Below are positions 37,730 through 49,178 of a stretch of 64,000 nucleotides of DNA, one piece after another (the first letter of the stretch is position 1; each line of letters starts with the position of its first letter). The stretch spans positions 1,745,849-1,809,848 of the forward strand of contig JANVCC010000011.1 of NCBI GenBank assembly GCA_025345505.1, read 5' to 3'. A program made the position numbers and the translations under genes. Source of the stretch: Todiramphus chloris collaris (taxonomy: Eukaryota > Chordata > Aves > Coraciiformes > Alcedinidae). The notes under the pieces are model-generated. The model was given only the letters and a program-made list of their open reading frames with translations. It searched no databases and was not told the DNA's origin.

Positions 37730-40700
37730 CTGCAGGTAAAAGTAATTATGGTTAGATTTCAAATGTGATGCAGCAGTAAACACATGCAAACGCTGGCATC
37801 AGATCATCATCTAACATCAAGAAGCACATATGCAGTGTGATAAATTAACCCATCGCTGTGCTACCACCACTTACAACCTACCTATGTACCTTTGCATGCC
37901 TTTGAGCCTGGTGGGAAAGAGAGATGTTTATGTGAGGACTTGAAAGGAAGGTCTAAGACATTTCATGGGATTGGCCCAGTGTGATTTCAGCTGCTACCTA
38001 GATGATACACAGGCTGCCCAATGAAGTCCAGATGCTCAAGCTGGACAGCATGTCTGGCATCATGGAGAAAGACAACCATTGCAAACAGTGTTACCTTCAT
38101 TCTCCCCAGAGAGGCAGCTCAGGTACTTTCAATGGGGCTGGAGTTCTGGGCTGCCAAGTCCTGAGCAAAACAAATGGGTGCCACTCAGAAACAACAAGCA
38201 TTGGGAACAGTTTCCATTTCTACCCATAACATTTTCCACTCCTCTCATCCCAGACTGTCAAAGAGCTTTTACACACACATCCAGATTTGTTGAATTAAAA
38301 TAAACATCATAAAGCATGAACGGAGACCTTTTTGTCTAAATGTTAGTTTTCCATTTTATACATCTCAGGTATGGGCTGATTTTAAATATATTTAAAAGCA
38401 GAAGACTTACAAAGAGACAGATATAAAATGGAATGGATTTGTATGTAATGAAGGATTTATCAAGTTCAGCTGTTTGGAAAGCATTCCAGAAAAGAGCATA
38501 GAAATAAGTGGTAAAAGATCAAACAACACTGGGAGGCATGCCACTGGACAGTGAAAGAAAAATGCAAATAAAGCCAAGGGAAAGTATTTGTCTTTCAAAT
38601 GGCTTGTTCCTAGATGGGTGCTAATGAGGTCTCTGGCTGTGGTCATTGTTGATGTGAGCTCCAGAAATCACTTCTTTATGACAGCCTCTACTGCAAACAT
38701 GCTGGTTCTGTCTATATTTGTATGACTTCTTGCAGGCAGATCTGAGCTCGTCCTGCCTGCATCCAGAGCCATTGAGACACATGCCATCTACCAGCTGGAA
38801 GCCATGCAGCGGTTCTTAGCTAGAACTGTTCTTAAATCCTTCCAGGAGCAAGCCTGCATCTGACAAGCTCCAAACACATGGCAACACCATACACACGTGC
38901 CACCAAAAATCAGCATCAATGTAGTGTCACTCAGAGGCTTCCACCCACAGATCATCAGGAGGCTGAAACAAAAAGAGATGGGATCCCTCCCACTGGTGGA
39001 GATTCCTCTGCTTAGTCACTGTTTGGGGGATGCAGCTGAAGGCCACACTTCTGCATGGCAATGGTGACTGTTGATCAGCAAAGTCAACAGGTTCACTACA
39101 GTGTTGCATCCTAGGAAGAGAGAAACTGGGGAGGCTTAGACAACAGGTACTCTATTTTCAGATTGCATGTTACTTCCAGTTTAGAGAAACAACTAGTGAT
39201 GGTTGATGATCTGGGACCCCAAGGTGAAAGGGCTTGGTGTTTGTCTTTGGGATGCAGCAGCAAGATCAGAAGTCTGTTCCCCTCCTCTAAAACACGACCA
39301 AGGATGTTCACTCTTGACCTTTTTAATTAATGTTTGAAAAATATACCAAAATCATGCTATGGAAGGAGGAATTGCTGATATGACCATCTACAATGTCTTT
39401 GTTGTTCTCCCTCTGTTCTTTATTCCCCAGGCTTATAGGAGTGGGTGGTTCCTCTAAGGAGAATAAAATGAGTTTTATCATTTGGGTATTAGTTTGCTGG
39501 AATTGAGAGAAAAGACAAACATACCGATGAATACAAAGCTTTACTCAGATCCCTCAAATGGAAATTGTTTCTATTTAGATCCAGTGAATTAAGCTGAGGA
39601 AATCTCTATGGATATTACCCACAAGAGTTCACCACCCTGATGGACAGAGTGCATCCTGTCTGCTCTGCCATATCTTCTCTTGTTACTCTGCCAGTGCAAA
39701 AAATGGTCTCTTTGATTCTTAAATAATAATCCTGTCACCATCATTAGTTTTAATATGCTTTGAAACTCCCTAAAGTGTAAGTTTGTAAAGCAACCGGGAA
39801 AGTGGTGTATTTGAACACAAAAATGTGATTTAATGGCTTGATGTGTAAGACAGCTATAGTAAGCAAGGATGCTGTCCCTCCAGGTGTTTCTAAGGTGGCT
39901 GTCACACCATTGTGATCTTTTCCATCATGAGACCACAAGGACTCATCCAGAGGAGGATAAGACACTCCTCATGGTACAGCACAACCTCTTTGCCCATGTG
40001 GATTCCCTTCTCAAGATGGTTTTCAGTTCAGCTGTCCAGATGAGCAGGTTTTCCTGCCTAGCTTTTCTCGGGACCACCTCCTCAGCAACATCTAGCATGA
40101 CACAGCACTGCATCTCTTTGCCCTTCAGGTAGGTCTTACTCCCGCACCAACTCTTCCCAGTGCAGAGCTCAGGTCTCTCAGAACTCCCATGGTTTTGGTG
40201 TCAAAGAGCATTACCACTAAACCCCACCTGCTGCCACTGACACTGATGGCTCTAACCACAGCTTGTACAAACAGTCCAGAAGCAGCAGTAGCAGCAACTC
40301 AACCTAAAAGAGCTTTCAATACCTTGAGGCTTTCCCAGACTTGAAGCAGCTTTATGCTAGTTTGCTCCCACAGGCAGCGGTAATAAAAGTCCCAGCAAAC
40401 CTCAGAGCAGAATGGAGCTCTGAACCCCAATTAATGTCACAGCTTTCCATCATGTTACTTCAAAATCACCCTTCCCATTCCACATCTGAAAAGTATAGGT
40501 GATTTCTGTGAATAACACCACCAAGGAGTCTTATTAAGTGGGTCAAATAATTTAGCATCTAGAAAAAGCATGGTACACAAATCACGTCAGCATATCCACA
40601 TAACAGATGGGAGGGCAAAGGCAGAGAAGAGCAGTGATTTGACTCAGGACACATTTGGAACCATGGAATAATCAGGGTTTAATCCCAGTTTTCCCAGTTC

Positions 40701-43700
40701 CCACTCCAAAACAATATTTACCTTCATCCCTGTTACAATATTAACCCTGAAGTTGTTTACTTCATAGAGGTTGTGTGTAGCTAACATCATCAGCATCTTC
40801 CAAATTTCCCCCCACGGTGATTTTTCTTACTGCTTAGACAATTAACAGAGACATTGTCCTGTGCCAAAAAAAAACCCTGGATAAATACAAGAGAATATAC
40901 AAAACAGAAACCAAACTCCCCAGGATTTGATCCTTTTTCACACAAGACGCTTTGCTGCTAAGGTAGAATCCTCAGGGTTAAAAAGTGTGAATATTTCACA
41001 TTTACCTTGTTTCAAGGGTTTCTTGCATCCCCATACACTGCTTATCATGTATTTAAAAAGCATATCCAGCTCTTCGAAACTGGTTCAGTCCTGGTACCGG
41101 TGAAATTGTTCTTCAGCTTCACATTCACCCATTCAGAAAGCCAAGAGGCTCAATTGTAACTTCAGAACGAAGGCATTTTCAGGGAAATAACCTTATTTGG
41201 GACAGTGTCTGCTTTAAATTATGTTGCTCGTCTTCCTCCGGACTCGTCTCCAGGCTCTTGCTGGGTCCTAGCCACCGCTGTGCTCCGGACGGAGTCAGCT
41301 ACTGTGTGACATCCTGAAGCCCTTGCTTGGGGCAGGCGTTGAGAAACAAGGGGGGGTTTTGCCAGAGTAACTGTCAGGATCAGGCCATGGGTTTGCTCAG
41401 GGGAATAAGTGACTTATCGTTGCCGATGCCATTGTTTAGCTGCATGCGTGGTGCAGGGCGATGTGTTTACTTTAGGGTTTTGTGTCCGTGAGTTACATTC
41501 CGGGAGGCTTGCAGCCTCCTACCCCTGCACCTAAGTCTCTCTCTGCATCATTAGGAAAACAGTGCTTGAGTATTAAAGATTTGAAATTCATGTCTCATAA
41601 ATATAAAGCCCAGAATCAGGAAACCTCTTCTGGAAGAAATAACTTTTTCTTTTTGGAGTGGTCCCACTGATCAGCAGTCTGCTGACAGGATGGGGATTCA
41701 GTGTCAGCTATATCACACCTAACTTGAAGGGTCTTCGTGGCATGAGGAAGGAATTAGGGACCTTGATAAAAGCAGGGGAATTCAAAAATGATGAGCTGCT
41801 GAATTTTCATCAACAAGTACACAGTGCTCAATCTACCAGACATGCTAGTGAAAACTTCTTGAAGCAAAAGAGGTGCTTTTGTCATGCAGAAGATGACTTC
41901 ATATTGCTGGAGTTCAGATTTTTATTTATTATTTTGTGCTGCCCTCTAGGGCTGGAGCAGCTGTCTAATTGCTGTTTTCCTCAGTCCCTTTTGCTAATGA
42001 AGTCCCACTTCTGGAAAACCTACCTTCACATGGATTTCTCTACTGCTTTCCCCCAACCCCACAAGCCTGAACTGTTGTAATGCACTTTTTCCATGGTTGA
42101 ATTTATGTACCTAAGAGCTGGTCTCTTGGCATCTCATTTTCTTTGCAATGCACCCTGAAATAAGAGTCATATATGCTATGAAGAGGCAGTAGTATGTGTG
42201 AGGGCATGATTAGGTGCAATAGATAGAAAAATCCACAATTAGCTCCCAGGAGGGTAGTCTGTCAGTGAGATCATCATAACCCTGGACAGATTCCTCTTGA
42301 CTGGGCTCTCATCAGATTAGTTTGTGTCATCTTCCCCGGAACATGTAGAGCCTTGAGCTTCCCCTGGCTGGAACTGGCTGAAGTGTTGTTTTTCACTTGG
42401 TCCCTTTAGCATTCTCCCTAGAGTCAAGCTCTCCATCTGCAATCCCCTTGGGCTAAGCAGGACATTCATGTTGAAGATGAAGACCACCATGGTATCCAGT
42501 GGTTTAAATACCTTTTGGATGATCTGTATACAGTTCACCTCATTATCAGTGTGCAATAGCACTTGCAAAGCACAGACAAGTTCACAAGGAAAACCTCAGG
42601 TATCTGAGGTCTTCAAGAAGAGATAGACATTTTTTTTGTTGTTGTTGAAATAGGGTATTATGATTTGTTTTGGAAACAGAATACAAATATCATGCCTGTA
42701 ATGAAGAGTAGTGAGTGCCCTGGATGACTGCAGCTTCACATTTTCCTACACCTGGATGTTCAGAGCAGTTTGAGAAGTTTGGATTCCAAGGGATAAAAAT
42801 AGCAGGATTTTTGTTGGTTGTGCTCTTAAAAAAGCTAGGTCTGCCCCTCAAGCTGTTTTACTGAGTGGCCAAGCAGCTGTGCCAGCTGAACTGTGAAGAA
42901 GAGCCTGGACAGAAACAAATGCCAAAGCAGGAGGGAAGGGCATGCACTGATTCTGCTGCTCAGGACTTTGCTTCATTAAAACCACAGCCTTAAAGGACAC
43001 CAGCTGCGCTGGGAAAGCTCAGTGCTGTCCTTACCATCTTTGCCCTTTCCTAAAGGGGATCTGACAGCAAATAGTTTCAAAGACCTTGAAGCATTTGTTT
43101 GACTTCCCATTTTCAATAATTTTTGTGCTCTGGGCTACCGAGCAGTTTACACCTTAAAGTGTTGTGAAACATTAGCAATGGCATGTGCTTGCTAGCCATG
43201 TCTGCAGAGCAAGGGTCACCTCCATCAGACAGATTGGGTCATCTTCATCAGTCAGGCTGGAGAATCAAGCTTTTTTTCCCACCTGCACAAACCAGCAAGG
43301 GCTGTCCCATCCAGATGATGCCAAAGGGTTTGGTTCTGTGACTCTGTGAAATCAGGCCATTCCTTATTTCCCTGTGGTCTCCTCAGCAATCACTGCCTGC
43401 CTGGTTGCTGCCAACATCAGCTGGATTTCACCCCACATCACCCAAAACCAAGGGCACCTCATCAGACCTCTCCTGTCCTCCAAACCCTCTTCCCAGCCTG
43501 GCCCAGAGAAAGAAGGAAAAGAAAATCCCAGATGCTGGCTCTCACAGGCCAGTCCATAATCTGCTGCAGGTTCCCAAGGGTTTCAGACAAACAAGAATAT
43601 GTCTTGAAGATTATGTGTCTTGAACCTCCAGACCTTTTGGAGTCTGTCCATCCATAACGCTGCTGCTTTCTAAGGCACTGCTTTTGGGTTGAGTCCTGTG

Positions 43701-45755
43701 TCGAGCTGTATGAATCAAACTCTCCAGAGAAGTAAACAAAACAAGCTCCCGCCTTAGAAAGTGGGTCTGAACTGCAAGAGCAGGAGTGGGACGAGTCTTG
43801 CTCCCTTTTGACTGAAATAGCTCCCTGGTGATTCATGCCTCCAGGGAGCTGGAGACAACATTAATATTAACCCTATTAAAAAAATAAATAGCCCATACCA
43901 TCCTCAGCCATGACCTTTGAGAACCAGGCACAGCTCCAGCTTCTGAGACCCTACAACATCCCCAGGAGCTGCGCTCCTGGTTTAGTTTGCTCATGACATC
44001 TGCACTGTGATGGTCTCTTGTGGGCAGATGCAGCCTCCTGCATCTCTGATGTCAAGTCCACACATCAAAATAAGGACTCCTGCCTTTTCTGTAACTCCAT
44101 TGTGGCTTTTCTCCCATCTTTTGAGGATGCTGCCTTCCTTCTCTCTCTGTCCTCTATCCACGTGCACCTCTATCAGGTGTTCAGCCAACCGCATTTCCAC
44201 ACCAAAAATTGATGTTTCAAATTAATTGGACACAAGAAGTTTAACCGGTTCCCCTACTTTATCTTTCCCCAGGACAGAAAATGTAAATGAACGAAAATTG
44301 CATGAAGCCCACCAGACCAGAGACTTGGTGAGTGAGGGGCTGGGTTAAGGGACAGCAGGAGGTGGGAAGATGAAAATACTTCCATCAACAGAAAGTGTCA
44401 TGTACTGGTATTTGAAGATTAAACTATCTCAACATTAAATACTCTCCATGGAGAAAAAAAATCCTGGAGAAACTCAAATACAGGAACAAAATCAGAATCC
44501 TTTCTCACCGTCTTCAATCTAAGAGCAGCAAAAATTGAAAAATTGGCTTTTAATTCAGTAATTTTTCTTTTACTGACAGTGGAGTCAGTGTCTGAGAAAA
44601 GGTGTACTCTATTTATATGATCCAACAGGAGATAAAATGAGGTAAGGAAAATTATTTCTGATAGATTTGACTTGCATGATACTGATACCCTGGCCTGAAT
44701 CCATCCATCACTGTATTAGTAAAAGGCCAAGCACTGACACAGTCACTAAGCTGTAACCCCTACTTTAAAAAGAGGTGAGTGTGAATTATTACTGAAAACT
44801 AAGGGATTTCAGCACATCAGAGTTAATAAGATGATTTTAAAGTTTAAATGATTGCATCTTAGTAGGAAAACAAATTTCCACTGTTGTGGAAAGCCAAACT
44901 TTGGCTTCTATTTAAAGGAAACAGATTTGTACTTTTATAAGAAATACAATAGAGTTTGGTTTTAGAAAAATTTCTGTGAATTTTATATAAATGAGGATTT
45001 TCTAAGACTTTACTGTTTCCAGATATTGTCTAAACACAAATTCCTCATGATAAGAGTCCAGATGCAGCAAAACACTATCAGTAAGTCATTGTTCACCCAA
45101 GGTGACATTCAAGCTGTCAGGATCTTAAGAGTAGAAAAATAACCCTGTCATCTCACACCTTGTGCTCCAACAGGGAGAGTTCAGTGCCAGCACTGATAGC
45201 AAGAAGAGCAGACAAGCTAAACAGCATTTTGCCCATTTTACCCAGGGACTGTGTGATTTGCCCAAGGCTATATTAGGATTCAGTGTCGGAGATCTGGGAG
45301 AGCAGCATTTAATCAGTGCAAAATGCTGATCTCTGCAGCACTCCTGCTATAATGCAGTAACACCATAAATAGACTAAAGTCCTGTGAAAGAAGAAAGTAA
45401 AAAAAACATCTTCCCATGTTCTCCATAAACATGGAGAATAATAACAAAGCAGGCATATGACAACTGTATTGTTATAAACTAATTGGTGCCTCCTTAATAT
45501 AAAGGATCTAACTCGCTGCAGTGTAAGTCCCTGATGGATTAAATATACAGCTGTGTGGATAGAGCCATCTACACAGTGTGTTTAGTCAGTTCCTCAGCCT
45601 ATTCATAAACACAGTATATTTTATTTATACAGTACCTTCCTCATCTCTGTTATTTTTAAAGGCTGCAGCTCTAAGTCACCAGAGTCCCCATCTCTCCTGC
45701 AGTCGAAAGCTCAACTTTCCAGCAGACTCCCGGTTTCACACGCGTCTCCACATAC
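37730..45755 (-). other. Proposed LRRC32 intron 1
   Basis: This 8-kb interval lies between the candidate first exon and the start-codon exon. I recognise no CR1 or LTR in it. It contains a CpG-enriched patch at 41221-41360 and a near-match to the CTCF motif at 41940-41952. Open frames at 41658-42080 and 43346-43836 resemble nothing I know. Confidence 0.4.
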
Positions 45756-45906
45756 CTGCTCTGTGGCTGGAGGAGGAGGAAGAGGAGGAGGAGGAGGAGG
45801 AGGTTTTGCCTCTGCTTGCAGCCTTCTGCCTCCCGGACTCTCCCAGCAGCCTTTCCAGCTCAAGCCGAGGAAGAGTTTCCTTGGGGAAGTCGTACCTCTG
45901 TTGCAT
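45756..45906 (-). other. Conditional uORF in the LRRC32 leader
   Basis: Starting at ATG 45906 (context GGCATGC, G at -3), a frame stays open for 50 codons plus one base up to the proposed donor at 45756. Spliced to the AACCATGA exon, it runs through GAA and CCA and stops at the TGA that overlaps the LRRC32 start codon as ATGA. The total is 52 codons, with a poly-serine stretch from the (CCT)n tract. It exists only if the exon model is right. A shorter 20-codon-scale uORF begins further upstream at CTATGGGG. Confidence 0.3.
45769..45803. repeat. (AGG)n trinucleotide tract
   Basis: There are three AGG units, one AAG, then seven AGG units on the plus strand. The tract lies in the candidate LRRC32 first exon, where it would be CCT-rich in the transcript. 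The proline-rich open frame across it on the minus strand (45711-46118) is a by-product. Confidence 0.9.
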
Positions 45907-46014
45907 GCCAGCTGACTAAAACTCTGTGAGCTCTGAGAGAAGTTTGAAGTCACAGGGAAAAAAAATACTCCCCATAGACTGGTCCTTGAATTCATTCCTT
46001 CGCAGTCATGAGCT

Positions 46015-46022
46015 CTTATATA
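46015..46022 (-). promoter_or_regulatory. Candidate TATA box for LRRC32, with upstream E-box
   Basis: The minus strand reads TATATAAG here, within GGGAATATATAAGAG. A palindromic CACGTG E-box sits about 20 bases upstream at 46041-46046. A start site near 45990 would precede the candidate first exon. TATA-like strings are common in AT-rich DNA, so the support is the combination with the E-box, the local CpG-bearing exon and the strong donor downstream. Confidence 0.4.
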
Positions 46023-46046
46023 TTCCCAGGCTCCCACAAGCACGTG

Positions 46047-49000
46047 AATACATACCTCAGTAATAGTTTTAAAATGTGTGTGTCCTCTGCGCTTCTCTTT
46101 ATTTTCCATTTCGTTCATTCAACCTTGGCTTATTTCCTGCAGTTTCTCAGCTGGTAATTACGCTCCTCTCGTATTGACACATGAAACAAGTCTGTGAATA
46201 CCACAAAAAATCCCCTCTGCGGGCTTCAGGGACATGTGCTTGTCTCTGAAGTTTGCTGTGCCTGTTCCACAGATGCTGAGCCTGTGCTTTCAGCCACATG
46301 GACCCGCAGGTTCTTGGGGGCAGCACCCACCGGGGCTGGGGTAAATCACAGGAACTGAGCTGGCTGCAATGCCTAAGCTCCAAGTTTGTGCGGGATGGGG
46401 TGTGTAGAAAAAAGGTATATCAGAGAGAAGCATTGCAGTATGGCAAACACATTGCGTTCGGAGTCCCAACAGCTCAGGTGTGACTCTGTTGTCACAGCAG
46501 TGGGATGGTCGAACACACCCTTGGGGGAAAGGATAAATTCAATTTAGTGCTTGAATGGGTAATAACATAATTGACTTCTAAAAAGGGCAATATGATGGAT
46601 TTTTATTTGTTTTCCTGAGGTATGAAATCCGTTTTATTTCAGAAGCAATGCTCTTGGATAAATCAGTGGGAGACCTGACCATTGCCCGTTTTGTTGTCTT
46701 GAGCTTAGAAGTTTCTGATACCTGGGCAGGGGTCCACTGGCACCACCTGTTAATTTGCAGGTGTACAGACCTCTGGTAGGGTTATACCAGCTCCTGAGTG
46801 GCTGTCTTAGGACCAAATAGAATCTTGCTTCACTAGGACCTGATGTCCCCTGGGCCACTCCACCAGGGAGCTCCCACAAGCACTGGGGACAATTGCAAAC
46901 TTCTCACCTTCTCCCCTAGGTGCATGAGGAGCATCTCCACCAATTGACCTGCCCCTCAGAGGAGAGTTTTGACTTTGCTATTATGTGTTTTCCCCTCTTT
47001 GCATGAAGATGTGCAGTGATGGCCAATAATCTTCACCAAAAAAATGTGGTGCTCGATCCCCTCTCCTGGACAGCATCAATTCTGTCCCACTTCCCAGGAT
47101 CTACTTACTAAAATCTCATAAAAACCACGTTCTTTTATACCACATACCAAGCAGCTTTATGGATTTTGCTAAACAGATGCCAACTCCCAGCCTTTACTTC
47201 TTCTCAGCAGGTTAATGTTCAATTTCTGTAGCACACCAGCTCCTGCGAGTCAGAGTTACTTTAGATCTGCAGCACACTGGAAGACTCAGGTTTAAAACGT
47301 TGAGACATGTGAAAGATGTGTTTCATTAAATATCACATTAAATATCTTTTGCACATGTTGGTGAAGGAAGTAAGTAATGAGGATAACAAATTTAATAGTA
47401 ACATGTAGATAATGATCAAGAAGTAAATAATGATTTCATTACTTCAATAACTATTGTCTGTGTACATGTATAGCTGAATATGTACATTTATTGAAGTCCA
47501 AATGGCTTAACAATTAGTAAGGGAACATTTTCTCATTGACTTGTCTTGGCAACAGAAGCAGATCCTATGGAGAACCTTGTTTGTGGTCCCAAACTGTTAC
47601 TGATATCCTCAGAATAGCACTATCATGGGACATAGGTGATCCCAAGAATCCAGGGCAGTACTAAGAAGTGAGCTTATGGTCTGAAAGCTGTATGGCCCTA
47701 GAAACCCTGTGCAATGCCTAAACTATCTGTGCACTATTTCTCCATCTTCCAGCACCATGCCTAGTGAATATGGCTGCACGATTGCGTTTGGCATGAGCTC
47801 GGTACTGATGGGTTGATGTACACCACCTATCCAAGCTGAAACCTGTCTCTTAGTCCATGCTGGTTTATTTTTCTGGGACTGATCCACACAAAGAGAGTTC
47901 ACCAAGGCACAAGGATGTATTATATACTCTGCTGTCACCATGCCAGGCAATCCTGATGGCCAGCTTGATGTCACAGGAACCAAGCCTGGAGGATAGCTGT
48001 GGACCTGTTACTCTGAGATGAGGGTCCAATTGTATATTCTAAGTGGTGCACCACTAGCTAATAGGAAAATGGCCTATCACAGAAAAGATAAGAAACCTCC
48101 TGACAATACATTTCAGATTCATATGGAAGCTGAAGGAATTATTTCCACAGATCCTGCTGTTGTTAGATATCCATCCCTGGTGTGTGGTCTGCAGAAGACT
48201 TGTGTTAAGCTATTGCCGATTCCCAGTGACACCTGAGTGCTGATGTTTCTGCAGTTACATCTCTCCCACTAAAGATGACTCTTGCAGGGAGTAATCCCTG
48301 GCCTGATCAGCACAGATCTGGCCCTTGTCTAGAGCAAGCTAGCTGTGTCCAGATATGTAGCACTCAGATATCTAGCTCTGGATTGTGTCCCCACAGCCCT
48401 GAGGTCATTGTTTCAGTGTTACATTGCTTTCAGAGTACCTTGAATAATGCAGGGACATCATCCAGAGCCCTTTGGAATGGTGTGGGAAGACTGTGCAGAG
48501 CAGAAGCAGTCAAACCTGATGCAGGCCCTGAAGGAATCCCAGAACTACACCCAGGTTGGAGGGAACAAGCTGGTTTGATGGGGAAGGGTGCCCATGAGAG
48601 AACGTTAATCCTCAATGTGGTTGACTGTGGGGAGCCACGTTATCTGACAGAGTCAATGTACCCATTCATACCCCATGAAAGAATCTGAGGACACTAGGAG
48701 GGACACCACGCCCTGAAGACTTGTAGCATCATGCCTCCAAAACTGCTTACAAACACCAATCCAGCTATGATTTCTGCTGGGAACTGCCATGCACAAATCC
48801 TGCATGCCTCCATACTAGGGCAGGGGGATGTGGCAACTGGCAAATCCAACTTCAGAAAAAGGGACACAAGTCAATGCTGGTAACACAAAGTCAACCCTGG
48901 ACCATGTCCTGCCGCAGGCTCAACCCCTCCAAGTCTCATGGATTCCCACTATTCCATGGGAGAGGTGAGCAGGTTTGGTTGGTGGGTCTGGCATGGAGAT

Positions 49001-49078
49001 AAGCAGAAGTGCATGATCAGAAAGCAAATCTTCCATCTGTTGAGGTGCTCCATGACATCACTGATAATATAATCATCA
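46047..49078. other. Upstream intergenic DNA, nothing identified
   Basis: This stretch is moderately GC-richer than the rest, especially 46621-46930 and 47700-48960. The plus frame at 48275-48688 (137 codons) and the minus frame at 47723-47983 have no recognisable motifs. It may contain unidentified repeat sequence. Confidence 0.4.
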
Positions 49079-49178
49079 NNNNNNNNNNNNNNNNNNNNNN
49101 NNNNNNNNNNNNNNNNNNNNNNNNNNNNNNNNNNNNNNNNNNNNNNNNNNNNNNNNNNNNNNNNNNNNNNNNNNNNNN
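49079..49178. other. Assembly gap (100 N)
   Basis: Exactly 100 undetermined bases, a size conventionally used for gaps of unknown length. The open frames that appear to cross it are meaningless. Confidence 0.99.

Larger units (their letters stand above)
45756..45990 (-). other. LRRC32: Candidate noncoding first exon of LRRC32
   Basis: On the minus strand a segment starting about 30 bases below a TATA box ends in CAG|GTATGT, a strong donor, after base 45756. It is richer in C+G and CpG than its surroundings and contains a (CCT)n tract. It lies 8 kb upstream of the start-codon exon, in the right orientation. Human LRRC32 also has a noncoding first exon. The 5' end is an estimate from TATA spacing. 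An alternative donor, CAGAG|GTACGA, lies inside it near 45894. This is inference only; there is no homology evidence for untranslated sequence. Confidence 0.42.

Noticed and set aside
41658..42080. 140-codon plus frame inside proposed intron 1
   Set aside because: Its composition is not domain-like and no homology is recognised. It is antisense to LRRC32 and likely chance.
45711..46118. 135-codon minus frame with a poly-proline stretch
   Set aside because: It runs through the candidate TATA box and splice donor, and the prolines come from the trinucleotide repeat.
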